Of a stretch of DNA of 64,000 nt, positions 49,711 through 58,985 are shown piece after piece. Within the stretch, counting starts at the first letter, position 1; each line of letters begins with the position of its first letter. Under the pieces are notes generated by a model, which worked only from the letters and a program-made list of their open reading frames with translations, was not told the DNA's origin and did no database searches. This stretch comes from JBEVNR01 sp040507985 (GTDB lineage Bacteria; Pseudomonadota; Alphaproteobacteria; Rickettsiales; UBA6187), in assembly GCA_040507985.1 (NCBI GenBank), contig JBEVNR010000014.1, forward strand, positions 1 to 64,000. The letters are read 5' to 3'. The position numbers were made by a program, and so were the translations under genes.

Positions 49711-51939
49711 TTACGGCAAATCGCCGTCTTCCGTCCGTCCGTCACTATATTCCCCGCCGAAATTGCTAAGCGTGAGCTGAAACGATATGGTCGAACTTGG
49801 CTCGACGTCGCGGTCGCGGGTGAATTCCTTGCTGAGACCAAGCTCCGCGCCGTAGCATTCGCCGTCATAGCGTATGGCGCCCTTGGCGGCGATCCATTTG
49901 CCGGCGTCGAGGTCGTGGTGGCCGTAAGCGTGCACCGTCCAATGCTCCGCCACGGGAATTTCGGCGTGCGCCAGCGCCACCTCGCGCTTCTCGAAGGCGA
50001 CGTCGGACGTGGCGTAGGGTTCGTGCGTCACCAGATATTCCCCTTCCAAGACCATCGGCGCCAAATGCATGCGCGCATAAAGCGACTGGCTTTGCACGCG
50101 CGAGCCGTCGGCGTCGATGCGCGTCTCGTAATTGACCGCCGCCACGTCGTCTTTGGAATAGCCTAATCCCACGACGTAATCCGAGCGTTTTTCGCCCAAT
50201 CCGCTATCGGGATCAAAATCTTGTTGCGGCTTTAGGCGCAGGTTTTGTCCGAGCGTGACGCTCGCCTCGCCCCATTCCGGCGAATAGGCGGACGCGCGCG
50301 CGCCGTAATCCATGCGGGGACCGGACTCGACGCGGTCATAGCCGTTATAGCGGTTGTCGGAAAACACGTTCGTCGCGCCGAACTCCACGTCCTGGCTGTC
50401 TTCGTTCACCACGTCCTCGCTGTTGCCGCCATAGGGGCTAACGTGCACGTTGACGAGCGGCTCAATGTAATAGGTGACGCGTTCGCCCTGTTTTTCCATG
50501 GGGTACGACCAGCGTAGCGTCGCTTCGGGAATGGTGCGCAGCGATTCTTCGGAATGGGCGGCCTGCCCGGATTGCTCGGTTCTAATGTGGTAGACGTCGG
50601 CGCGCAGGCTAAGCTCCGCCGAGAACACGTGGCCTCCGTCCGTCGTCCAGGGCGTGCGCGAGACGAATTTGCCGGAGACGCGTTCGGTGCTTGACCCTAA
50701 ATCGCGTTCGAGCAGCAATCCGCCGCCGGAGAAGGACAGTTCCGTACCGGGAATAATCTCGCCCCGATCGCCGTTCCACTCGAAACGCAGGTCGGGCAAA
50801 ATCAGCGGCGTCACCGCCGGATCGACGTCGGCGTCGAGATTTTGAAACGAGAGCGCGTCCGCGCGCATCCAGCTATTGGCCGTCATGAATTGCGTGTAGG
50901 CGTTCGACGTCAGCACGTCCTGGCTGCCGTAGCGGTAGCGGCGCAGATAGGTGTCGTCGGTGGCGCGCTTGGCGTCGAATCCGGCGGACCAGCGCGAATC
51001 GAAATCAAACTCGCCGTTTCCTTCGATATGGCCGCGAAATTCCCGGCCCGGCAGGCGGGAACCGTCGGTATTGTCGATTTTCTCCGGATTCGTGCCGCTG
51101 GCGGTGAATTGGTATTTCCCCTTCCGAGTTAAATGCCGGAACGTCGCGAGCATGGCCGGCCCTTCTTCGGAGGTGAAGGTGGGGGCAAGCTCTAAATCCA
51201 TCTCCGGCTTGATGTTATAGTAGTACGGCACCGTGGCCATGACGCCGAAAATAGAGTCGTTCCTATAGGTGGGCGTCAGGAACCCGCTTTTGCGCGACGC
51301 GCCCGGCGAGGGGTGCGAGAAATACGGCAGATACATAATCGGCGCATCGAACAGGCGGAACGTCATGTCGCGATAGGACACGCTTTCCTTCGTTTCGTCC
51401 AGAGCCGCGCGTTTTGCCCGCACGCTCCATACCGTACTTTTTTTGCCTTTATAATAACACACCGGGCAGGGGGTGAAGGAGACGTCCTTAAAGACGGTTT
51501 TTTTGCCGTTTTTATGCCCTTCCGCCGCCGTCAAACGGCTTTCGTTAGGAAATTGCGCGGAAAGCGACGCGATGGCCCCCTTGCTCATCTTACGCGACAG
51601 CGACGCCCGGTCGGCGCTCACGACGGAACCGTCCGTTCGGCGCCACATCACGTTCCCAACGGCGATCACCTCGTCGGTCGCGCGGCGATATTCCGTCCGG
51701 TCGGCGATAACGACGTTGCCGTTTTGCTCAAGGCGCACGTCGCCCGTCGCCGTCGCCACGTCGTTTTTTCCGTCGTAGGTCATGTCGTCGGCATAGACGT
51801 AGACCGGCGCGTCGGCGCTAAACGCCTCGCCCATGTCAGCCGCGCGGACAAGAATCGGGGCGGCGCACAGCGCGCCGCACACCGGCAACGCGCGCAGATG
51901 GCGGGAGAGACGCGCGGCAAATACAAACGTCACAAACAC
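49711..51939 (-). CDS. lptD: LPS assembly protein LptD
   Basis: An outer-membrane protein inserting lipopolysaccharide into the outer leaflet. An N-terminal OstA/jellyroll domain (VYVYADDMTYDGKNDVATATGDV) leads to a large barrel. FTPCPVCYYKGKKSTVWSVRAKR (shown in part: SFTPCPVCYYKG) and SPGASRKSGFLTPTYRNDS are typical of alphaproteobacterial LptD. The start is uncertain. I use the GTG at 51939, which leaves a short hydrophobic leader ending near VRAAD; a TTG at 52047 would add 36 residues. Divergent from mraY. Confidence 0.88.
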   Translation of the reverse strand: MFVTFVFAARLSRHLRALPVCGALCAAPILVRAADMGEAFSADAPVYVYADDMTYDGKNDVATATGDVRLEQNGNVVIADRTEYRRATDEVIAVGNVMWRRTDGSVVSADRASLSRKMSKGAIASLSAQFPNESRLTAAEGHKNGKKTVFKDVSFTPCPVCYYKGKKSTVWSVRAKRAALDETKESVSYRDMTFRLFDAPIMYLPYFSHPSPGASRKSGFLTPTYRNDSIFGVMATVPYYYNIKPEMDLELAPTFTSEEGPAMLATFRHLTRKGKYQFTASGTNPEKIDNTDGSRLPGREFRGHIEGNGEFDFDSRWSAGFDAKRATDDTYLRRYRYGSQDVLTSNAYTQFMTANSWMRADALSFQNLDADVDPAVTPLILPDLRFEWNGDRGEIIPGTELSFSGGGLLLERDLGSSTERVSGKFVSRTPWTTDGGHVFSAELSLRADVYHIRTEQSGQAAHSEESLRTIPEATLRWSYPMEKQGERVTYYIEPLVNVHVSPYGGNSEDVVNEDSQDVEFGATNVFSDNRYNGYDRVESGPRMDYGARASAYSPEWGEASVTLGQNLRLKPQQDFDPDSGLGEKRSDYVVGLGYSKDDVAAVNYETRIDADGSRVQSQSLYARMHLAPMVLEGEYLVTHEPYATSDVAFEKREVALAHAEIPVAEHWTVHAYGHHDLDAGKWIAAKGAIRYDGECYGAELGLSKEFTRDRDVEPSSTISFQLTLSNFGGEYSDGRTEDGDLP

Positions 51940-52182
51940 ATTCCGAACGAAAAACTTACACGCCCACCACAATGCGCGAAGACGACGAAAAAGTCGAGCG
52001 ATAATGCGGAGATGGACTTTGCCGGCGAGGGTGAAAACATGAATCAATACGTTAATTTATGACGTTATCCCGTCCTCGTCGCGAAATATTTGGACAATCC
52101 GGCGAAAAAACGGCAATATGCGGCCAAAAGGGGATGTGCCGCACCGAATGCGGCGCCAATTTACGACGCCGGATTCGACGCC

Positions 52183-53274
52183 ATGCTATACGAACTCTAC
52201 CTGCTCTATGGGGAAGACGCGTTACTGTTTAATTTATTTAAATACATCACCTTTCGTAGCGGGGGAGCCGTTTTTACCGCCTTGTTTTTGGCATTGCTTT
52301 TCGGAGACCGCTTCATCGCCCGCATGAAATCATGGCAACAGCAGGGCCAACCCATTCGGGAGAACGGTCCGCAATCTCACCTCGCCACGAAAAAAGGCAC
52401 TCCCACCATGGGCGGACTGCTTATTTTATCGTGCGCGATTTTTTCTTGCCTGCTATGGGCGAACTTGCGCAACCCTTACGTGTGGATCGCGCTGGGAACG
52501 CTTATTGCCTATGGCGCGCTAGGGTTTGCGGACGATTATCGCAAAGTCAAGAAGCGCAACGTCGCCGGCGTCAGCGGAAAGGGAAAGCTGCTCTTTCAGT
52601 TTGCCGTCGCGTTGGCCGCCACGCTCGCCTTTCGCTTTGCGACGCCGGGCGATAGCGCGACGACGCTCGCCTTCCCGATCTTGAAAGACTTGGCGCCCGA
52701 TTTGGGGTTCATGTTCTTTCCGTTCGCGATGATCGTCGTCGTGGGCGCGTCGAACGCCGTCAACCTTACCGACGGGCTTGACGGGCTGGCCTCCATGCCG
52801 GTGATCATCGCCTGCGGATGTTTCGCCCTTATCGCCTATCTGGCCGGCAACGCGATTTACGCCAATTATTTGGGCATTCCCCACATGCCCCTTTCCGGCG
52901 AAATGACGGTCTATTGCTCGTCCATTATCGGGGCGGTGATGGGGTTTTTGTGGTTTAACGCGCCTCCCGCCCGCATTTTTATGGGCGACGTGGGAAGCCT
53001 GTCGCTCGGGGGAGCGCTCGGTCTGGTTTCGGTCATGACGAAGCATGAAATCGTGCTGGCCATCGTCGGGGGATTGTTCGTCGCCGAGGCCGTATCGGTG
53101 ATATTGCAGGTCTATTACTATAAATTTAGCGGGGGAAAGCGTATTTTTCGCATGGCGCCGCTGCATCATCACTTTGAACTGAAAGGGTGGTCGGAAACCG
53201 CCGTCGTCATTCGTTTTTGGATCGTCGCCGCCATTTTCGCCCTTATCGGATTATCCACCCTAAAAATTCGCTAA
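52183..53274 (+). CDS. mraY: phospho-N-acetylmuramoyl-pentapeptide transferase
   Basis: A 363-residue membrane enzyme transferring the muropeptide to undecaprenyl phosphate (lipid I). About ten helices. Conserved loops: KKGTPTMGGLLI, ADDYRKVKKRN, NAVNLTDGLDGLA with the catalytic aspartate, WFNAPPARIFMGDVGSLSLGGALG and the MAPLHHHFELKGWSE end. The ATG at 52183 gives the standard length; an upstream TTG at 52090 would add 31 residues. The rest of the dcw cell-division cluster is missing. Confidence 0.95.
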   Translation: MLYELYLLYGEDALLFNLFKYITFRSGGAVFTALFLALLFGDRFIARMKSWQQQGQPIRENGPQSHLATKKGTPTMGGLLILSCAIFSCLLWANLRNPYVWIALGTLIAYGALGFADDYRKVKKRNVAGVSGKGKLLFQFAVALAATLAFRFATPGDSATTLAFPILKDLAPDLGFMFFPFAMIVVVGASNAVNLTDGLDGLASMPVIIACGCFALIAYLAGNAIYANYLGIPHMPLSGEMTVYCSSIIGAVMGFLWFNAPPARIFMGDVGSLSLGGALGLVSVMTKHEIVLAIVGGLFVAEAVSVILQVYYYKFSGGKRIFRMAPLHHHFELKGWSETAVVIRFWIVAAIFALIGLSTLKIR

Positions 53275-53278
53275 CGGC

Positions 53279-53370
53279 GAATCCGTTCCCGATTATAGGC
53301 GAATTTAGGTTACTTAAGGACGGATAACGGCACGTATTCGCCTCCCCTTTAGCCTAAGTTATGCAAGAGG
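53279..53370. repeat. family A repeat, partial copy A5
   Basis: Ends AGCCTAAGTTATGCAAGAGG, like the right half of copy A4 (CTAGCTAAGTTATGGAAGAGG shared core). The left half is diverged. An inner palindrome AGGCGAAT...ATTCGCCT is visible. It directly follows the mraY stop codon. Confidence 0.6.
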
Positions 53371-53397
53371 CATATTTTAATTCGGATGAACTATAAT

Positions 53398-55827
53398 TTA
53401 ATTTCTCAGAGGTTTTCCCGTCTCAAGCATGTGCTCGATGCGGTCCAAGGTTTTTTCATTTTTAATCAACTCCATAAACGCCTCGCGCTCAAGGTCAAGG
53501 ATATCTTGCTCGGAAAGCGGTTGGTTGAAGCCGACGTCGCCGCCGGTTAAGACGCGCGCCAGCTTGTCGGCGATGAGGGCGTCGTATTCGCTGGCGACGC
53601 CTTTTTTTACCAACGCGGCCACGCCCATTTTCAACGCGGCGGAGGCGGTTTTGCCGGGCAGACGAATTTCCTTCTCGCGTGACGGGGGAGCGTATCCGTC
53701 CGCTAAGCGCAGGCAGGTGTGTTTGGCGTCGTTGAGCAGCCTGGCGCGGTTCATGGTAACGCCGTCGGTTTTGGATATAAACCCTAAATCGCGCGCCTTC
53801 TCCGCCGATTCGGACGTTTTGGCCATGGCGATGGTTTCAAACACCGTTTTTACCGCTCCGACGGCGTTGAACGATTGCGCACCCTGCCCTATCGCGCCGG
53901 CCAAGCGCGAGAGCGCGCCTTGTTTTTCGTCGGGATTTTTCTTGTCGGTCGCGAGCCTGCTCCACAGCATTTCCTTGCATCCGCCCCACCCGGGAACGAC
54001 GCCCACGCCGATTTCCACCAACCCGGCGTAGAGTTCCATATGCGCCTGCACCGCGTCGCAGTGCAGCAGCAACTCGCACCCGCCGCCGAAGGCGAAACCG
54101 GTCGGCGCCGCGACCACGGGGAACGGCGCGTACTTAAACCCCATATAGGCGTTTTGACCGCGACGGATAATGTCGTCGATCTCTTTCCACCCGGCCGTAT
54201 TGGCCGCAAACAGCAACACGCCCAGATTGGCGCCCACGCAAAAATTGTCCCCGTCATTCGCGATCAGCAATCCCGAAAACTCGCTTTTGACGCGCTCGAT
54301 GGATTCTTCGTACATGTCGAGAATAAAGGGATCGACGGAATTCATTTTCGAGCGAAACTCCAGGCACGCGACGCCGTCGCCAATATCCCACAAGGCGGCG
54401 GAGGCGTTTTTAAGCACGGGAGAGGCGTTCTGCTTGTAATCCGCCACCATGCGTTTTTCGGGAGGCGTTTCGATGGACGCGTAACTTTCCCCTTTCACGT
54501 CGATATAAAAAGGACGGCCGCGTTCGGTGCGGTAAAATCCGTCTTTTTCCGCCGCGCGGCGAACGATACCGGGAACGGAGAAGTTTTCTTTTTCGAGCAA
54601 TCCGACCAACGCGCGCGCGCCGATGCGGTCCATCAGCTCAAACGGTCCATATTTCCAGTTATAGCCGAAACGCATGGCGCGGTCTACGTCGCGCACGCTG
54701 TTCGCAATGTCGGCGGCCAACTCCGCCGCGTAGACAAAGGTCGGCAACATGACGGCGCGGGCGTAGCGCCCGCCGGCGTCGTCGTGGCGCATGAGGGCGG
54801 CAAGGTCTTTTTTGGCGGCGTCGACGCTCGCGAAGCCGGTCGGTTTTTCCGGAGCGTATTCGCCGGTAGGCAAATGTCGCGCTTCCTTCGTTTTTTTGCC
54901 GCCCTCTTTGTTCAGGCGGTAAAATCCCCCCTTCCCTTTTCGGCCGGTATAGCCTTCGGCGATCATTTTTTCGACGAAGTCCGGGATGTTTTTATAGAGA
55001 GTCAAAAACGGATCGTCTTTCGGCAGCGTATCCCTAAACGACGCGGCGATAAGGGGAATCAGATCGACGCCGATTAAATCGGCAAGGCCGAACACGCCCG
55101 TACTCGGTACGCCGAAGGGTTTGGAGAGAATCGCGTCGGCGTCGGTGACGGACACGCCGCGTCTTGCCGCCTCAACGACGCCGGCGGTGATCCAATAACA
55201 GCCGATACGGTTGGCGATGAAGCCGGGCGTGTCCTTACAGGGAACGATTTCCTTCCCCAGCGTTTCGTCGCCTATCGCCTCGACGCGTTTTAGCACGACG
55301 GGGTCGGTATCGACGCCGCCCACTATCTCAAGCAGGCGCATATAACGCGGCGGGTTAAAAAAATGCGTGATGCAGAAATGTTTTTTAAACGCCGCGTCGC
55401 GCCCTTCCACCAAGTCGGACAAGGGAATGGTGGATGTGTTGGACGAGACGATCGCGTTCTCGCCGCGATATTTTTCGATGCGCGCGTACAGGTCGCGTTT
55501 CACGGCGATATTTTCGATTACGGCCTCCACGATCCAATCGCATTCGCGGCAGGCGCGCTCCAGATCGTCGTCGATGTTGCCGCAACGAATTTTCTCGAGC
55601 GCGTTTTCGTGGACGATGGGCGACGGAGAACGCTCCTTGAGTCCCGCGACTGCTTTTTCGGCCAGCAGGTTGCGGACGCCTTTTTTTTCTTCGTCCGGCA
55701 CGCGGTCCAGCAACAAGACGGATGCGCCGGCGTTGGCGAAATGCGCCGCAATCGCCGCCCCCATGACCCCTGCGCCGATGACGCAGGCGGAGACGTGGCG
55801 TTGTGCGGCGCGTTCTTCGTGTGGCAT
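53398..55827 (-). CDS. 3-hydroxyacyl-CoA dehydrogenase / enoyl-CoA hydratase, FadN type
   Basis: An 809-residue bifunctional beta-oxidation enzyme. The N-terminal half is the NAD-dependent dehydrogenase (VIGAGVMGAAIAAHFANAG near residue 16, SSNTSTIPLSDL, HFFNPPRYM with the catalytic histidine near 160, PGFIANRIG). The C-terminal part is a crotonase-fold domain (about 500-710; GLLIANDGDNFCVGANLG and GFAFGGGCELLLHCDAVQA). This order is that of Bacillus FadN rather than of E. coli FadB. GGGAG precedes the ATG. No thiolase is adjacent. Confidence 0.88.
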   Translation of the reverse strand: MPHEERAAQRHVSACVIGAGVMGAAIAAHFANAGASVLLLDRVPDEEKKGVRNLLAEKAVAGLKERSPSPIVHENALEKIRCGNIDDDLERACRECDWIVEAVIENIAVKRDLYARIEKYRGENAIVSSNTSTIPLSDLVEGRDAAFKKHFCITHFFNPPRYMRLLEIVGGVDTDPVVLKRVEAIGDETLGKEIVPCKDTPGFIANRIGCYWITAGVVEAARRGVSVTDADAILSKPFGVPSTGVFGLADLIGVDLIPLIAASFRDTLPKDDPFLTLYKNIPDFVEKMIAEGYTGRKGKGGFYRLNKEGGKKTKEARHLPTGEYAPEKPTGFASVDAAKKDLAALMRHDDAGGRYARAVMLPTFVYAAELAADIANSVRDVDRAMRFGYNWKYGPFELMDRIGARALVGLLEKENFSVPGIVRRAAEKDGFYRTERGRPFYIDVKGESYASIETPPEKRMVADYKQNASPVLKNASAALWDIGDGVACLEFRSKMNSVDPFILDMYEESIERVKSEFSGLLIANDGDNFCVGANLGVLLFAANTAGWKEIDDIIRRGQNAYMGFKYAPFPVVAAPTGFAFGGGCELLLHCDAVQAHMELYAGLVEIGVGVVPGWGGCKEMLWSRLATDKKNPDEKQGALSRLAGAIGQGAQSFNAVGAVKTVFETIAMAKTSESAEKARDLGFISKTDGVTMNRARLLNDAKHTCLRLADGYAPPSREKEIRLPGKTASAALKMGVAALVKKGVASEYDALIADKLARVLTGGDVGFNQPLSEQDILDLEREAFMELIKNEKTLDRIEHMLETGKPLRN

Positions 55828-55852
55828 GGGGCTTTCTCCCTTCGTGGTTAAC

Positions 55853-55910
55853 TCGAAAATCGTCTCGCTTAGCTACGCCGGCCTATGGCTCAAAAAATGT
55901 ATACAGTCTA
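55853..55910 (+). repeat. family B repeat, copy B5
   Basis: CGAAAATCGTCTCGCTTAGC, TACGCCGGCCTATGGCTC and AAAAAATGTATACAGTCTA. Lies just upstream of the FadN-type gene. Confidence 0.8.
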
Positions 55911-56356
55911 ATGTAAAAATAATTCCATAAAAAATCTATGCATAACCTTATGCCCCGGCAATTCTAAAATAGACCGGCTCCCGACAATTTTTAAGAAGCC
56001 GGCTGTGCTTGGGGATTGTCAGAATTAAAAACAATATAAAAAACAGGGATTTTATGTCTTGAAGAACTTTTGCCTTGCGCACGCCTTGTTTTTTGCGGCC
56101 CTGCATGCTTCGTCGGCGACGTCCCGGACGGTCAAATCAAGCAAATCAAAACCGCGCAATCCGCCTTCGCCGAAAAATTCATCGCTGCCGCAAAACCTCT
56201 CGCAAAAGTCCCTAAAATCTTTGCGGATTCGGGCTGACCCTAAAAAGCCGACATTTTGAAAACCGCTTGTCCGAACCCTTTTTTAGACGAGGAAAACCCT
56301 TTGTTTTTAGCTGCTTCCCCGCTACATTTCTTTGCTGAAAACCGCTCGGTCCTTAG
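55911..56356. other. AT-rich intergenic stretch with possible gene remnant
   Basis: About 450 bases upstream of tRNA-Glu. One open stretch without a start (about 56055-56242, + strand) encodes a plausible helical end, DGQIKQIKTAQSAFAEKF, and further residues to ...IFADSG. In another frame just upstream a signal-peptide-like FCLAHALFFAALHASSA appears. Together they could be a frameshifted exported-protein gene, but I cannot identify a family. Confidence 0.3.
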
Positions 56357-56431
56357 TGGTGACCCCTACGGGACTCGAACCCGTGTTACCACCGTGAAAG
56401 GGTGATGTCCTAACCGCTAGACGAAGGGGCC
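56357..56431 (-). tRNA. tRNA-Glu (TTC)
   Basis: Minus-strand cloverleaf: acceptor GGCCCCT pairs with AGGGGTC (one G-U pair), the anticodon loop CTTTCAC carries TTC, the T-arm GGGTTCGAGTCCC is perfect, and CCA is encoded at 56357-56359. Confidence 0.95.
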
Positions 56432-56752
56432 ATTTTTACGCAGAATGGCTTTAAATAAAGCATGAATTCCTAAAAAGAACCTAGCGGATAAAACCACCAC
56501 ATGCAAGTCTTAATTTACATTGCTTAGGTATAAAGCCAGGGCCGTTCAATTCCAATCAAACAGTATAAACGAAGCATTTCAGCGACTATAATTTATTAAA
56601 TCTACAACGGAAATTTAAATATATTTAAAGTCTGCGTTGTTTTTTTCCGTATATACGTTATAATATAAATCAACTCATTAGTTTCCGTCACGCAACTCCC
56701 CCATCTCTTTCCGCTTTCTCAACCGCTACATCTTTTCGCCGTACAAGCGAGT
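56432..56752. other. AT-rich intergenic, nothing recognised
   Basis: About 320 bases, strongly AT-rich, between tRNA-Glu and the coiled-coil gene. It may hold promoters for both, with several TATAAT-like strings (for example TTATAATATAAAT near 56658). No gene or repeat recognised. Confidence 0.35.
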
Positions 56753-57910
56753 ATGGCTTGTAATCGAGCTTATGATCTACCGGTTATGCTTAGTGCTACG
56801 CTCCCGCAAGACGTAGATGGTAAGTTAAAAAATTTACTTGTATTGATGCCCGCCACGAACTTATCGAGAGTTGATTCAGGAGATTCGGGTTTTGGCGACG
56901 GCACAGATTTCTCGCAAAATGACGACGACATCGCTACGGCAATTGATCCTGATGCGCTTAGCCTCCTCACAAACGCTGAAGCGACGGATTTAACGACTTC
57001 GATTGAAGCATTGAGAGAGTCGAATGATCAGAAAGATACAGAGATAGCCACGTTGAAAGAATGCCTATCCGCACTGGAATCCGAACTTCAGAACGAACGA
57101 ACATTGTCTCCGGATTCCGGCACGCTAACTGACCGGGAAGAGCAATTTGACTTAGGGACATCACCTGAACACTTCGATAATGTGCTAGCGGACAAAGAAA
57201 GGCTTCGAGAAAAATTGAATACAACAGCGCGGGAGCATGCCTCCGAACTTGCGAAAGAGAAGGAAGCGCACGCAGCTAACCTCGCCAACGCCCTTGCCGA
57301 AGAGAAGAAAGCCAATGCAGCCGCACTCGCCGACGCTCTTGCCAAAGCAAAGGAAGAGCACGAAGCCGATCTCACCGCAGCAGAGGAAGCACGTTCAACC
57401 GAACTTACCAACATAGAAGGAACGTACGCAGCCGAACTTGAGAGAGTAAAGGCAGAACATACGGACGCACTGACCAAAGCAGAAGAAGCCCACGCAGCCG
57501 AACTCGCCGAACGGAAGGAAGCGCACGAAGCCGAACGTGAGAAAGCAAAGGCAGAACATGCGAATACTCTTGCCGAAAAGAGGAAAGCATACGGAGAGAT
57601 TAAAAAGGATATTAAGGAACTGCGACCAGCGCTACAGAATGCTTTGGATCAAAATGAGGAGCTTATGGAGCAACTAAAGCAACGCACAACCGATCTTAAA
57701 GCAGCCAACGCTAAGCTAGTCTCCTTTGAGAAAACTTTTAACGTCGTCAGAGAAGCCGTGGCAATCCACCCTTTTAATGCGCCCGCCGATGATACGGATG
57801 AACTCTCCGAACGGCCGTGCAAGAAGCGCCGAACACTACAATCCGCCGAGCAACGTCAAGGCAGGTCCCGGCAAAATCCCCTCGCAAATACGGCTGACCA
57901 TCTCGCATAA
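56753..57910 (+). CDS. coiled-coil protein with 11-residue repeats
   Basis: A 385-residue protein without family assignment. The N-terminal ~95 residues are acidic and probably flexible. From about 85 to 345 the protein is a long coiled coil. Within it, 57350-57580 encodes seven consecutive 11-residue units of the form K-E-x-H-x-A-x-L-x-x-x (KEEHEADLTAA, EGTYAAELERV, KAEHTDALTKA, EEAHAAELAER and others), with weaker units upstream. The C-terminus is polar and carries RPCKKRRTLQ, a cluster like a nuclear localisation signal. There is no signal peptide. The DNA is AT-richer than most neighbours. Structural or effector role is speculation. Confidence 0.65.
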   Translation: MACNRAYDLPVMLSATLPQDVDGKLKNLLVLMPATNLSRVDSGDSGFGDGTDFSQNDDDIATAIDPDALSLLTNAEATDLTTSIEALRESNDQKDTEIATLKECLSALESELQNERTLSPDSGTLTDREEQFDLGTSPEHFDNVLADKERLREKLNTTAREHASELAKEKEAHAANLANALAEEKKANAAALADALAKAKEEHEADLTAAEEARSTELTNIEGTYAAELERVKAEHTDALTKAEEAHAAELAERKEAHEAEREKAKAEHANTLAEKRKAYGEIKKDIKELRPALQNALDQNEELMEQLKQRTTDLKAANAKLVSFEKTFNVVREAVAIHPFNAPADDTDELSERPCKKRRTLQSAEQRQGRSRQNPLANTADHLA

Positions 57911-57925
57911 GGAATTTTCCCTTCG

Positions 57926-57959
57926 GGAACGACCGGCGCGTTCCTTCCCCTCATTTTTT
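57926..57959 (+). terminator. possible terminator after coiled-coil gene
   Basis: GGAACG and CGTTCC pair around a 7-base loop, followed after a short C-rich gap by TCATTTTTTCC. The gap weakens the call. Confidence 0.35.
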
Positions 57960-58086
57960 CCGGAGCGTCCATTTTCTTAATGTCAGGCTGTGCCTAACGT
58001 ATGTAACCATATTATACTTATCGTCGACTCAGGCAGAACGGCGATAAAAAAAATAAAAAAATATACATATCGTGGCGTCCTACGGC

Positions 58087-58968
58087 CTAGAATTCTCCGA
58101 CGCCGTTTTTTATCTCCTCCGGCATGATCGCCTCGCCTTTTTCGATAGGCGCGTTTTCCTCGGATCGCAAGGCACCGCCGGAGAGGGAGGGCGTCTTTCC
58201 CTTCATCAGCCGATAGGCGTACCCGTACCAACGGCTTTTGGGGTAGTTGTACCCTAAAAGCGCGGCGTATTTTTGCGCCTCGTCCAGCACCCCGATGGAA
58301 TAATAGGTTTCCGTCAGGCGATAGAGCGCCTCTTGCACGTGGGCGGTGGTTTGGTATTTCTTTAGCACCGTCGTAAAGCGGTTGACGGCGGCGGCGGGCT
58401 TTAATTGCTTTTGGTAGAAGCGCCCCACGGCCACCTCCTTTCCCGCCAGATGGTCTTGTACCAAATCGAGCTTTAGCTTGGCGTCGCGCGCATATTCGCC
58501 GTCGGGAAAGCGGCGAATGACGTCGAGCAGCGCCTGCCTCGCTTCGGCGGTCACGCTCTGGTCGCGCCCTATGTCGGCGATGCGGTCGTAATAGGACAAG
58601 GCTTTTAGGTAATAGGCGTAGGCGACGTCTTTATGGGCGGGGTGCAATTTGACGAAGCTGTCGAGCGTCGCCGCCGCGCCGTCATAATCGCCGTCGCTAT
58701 AGGCGGCGTACGACGAAAGCAGCGATCCGCGCGCCGAGATGGACGAATAAGGATAGGTCGCGTCAAGCTCGCCGAACGCCTCGCGCGATTGCTTGTATTT
58801 TCCCGCCTTCAGCAGCTTCACGCCCTTGTCGAACAATTCGTCGGACGAGGCGACCGGGGCGTCGTCCTTCGCCTCTTTTTTATGATGCGTAAACATGCCG
58901 CAACCGCACAGCGCAAGCGAAGCGGCGATCAGCAAGGCAAGAAACGAACGAGAAAACATAAAACGCAT
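58087..58968 (-). CDS. bamD: outer-membrane assembly lipoprotein BamD
   Basis: A 294-residue lipoprotein of the BAM complex that folds outer-membrane proteins. The signal peptide ends in a lipobox (LALCGC, lipid cysteine near residue 20). Tetratricopeptide repeats follow: LFDKGVKLLKAGKYKQSREAF, AYAYYLKALSYYDRI, FPDGEYARDAKLKLDL, and AVNRFTTVLKKYQTTAHVQEALYRLTETYYSIG (shown in parts). The tail after ~250 is flexible. I chose the ATG at 58968 with AAAGG upstream. It follows ftsY by 17 bases. Confidence 0.92.
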   Translation of the reverse strand: MRFMFSRSFLALLIAASLALCGCGMFTHHKKEAKDDAPVASSDELFDKGVKLLKAGKYKQSREAFGELDATYPYSSISARGSLLSSYAAYSDGDYDGAAATLDSFVKLHPAHKDVAYAYYLKALSYYDRIADIGRDQSVTAEARQALLDVIRRFPDGEYARDAKLKLDLVQDHLAGKEVAVGRFYQKQLKPAAAVNRFTTVLKKYQTTAHVQEALYRLTETYYSIGVLDEAQKYAALLGYNYPKSRWYGYAYRLMKGKTPSLSGGALRSEENAPIEKGEAIMPEEIKNGVGEF

Positions 58969-58985
58969 AACCTTTACAAACGGCG

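Noticed and set aside
53875..55077. A 400-codon open frame on the plus strand
   Set aside because: It lies entirely opposite the FadN-type gene, whose domains and motifs are clear. The plus-strand translation has no family resemblance.
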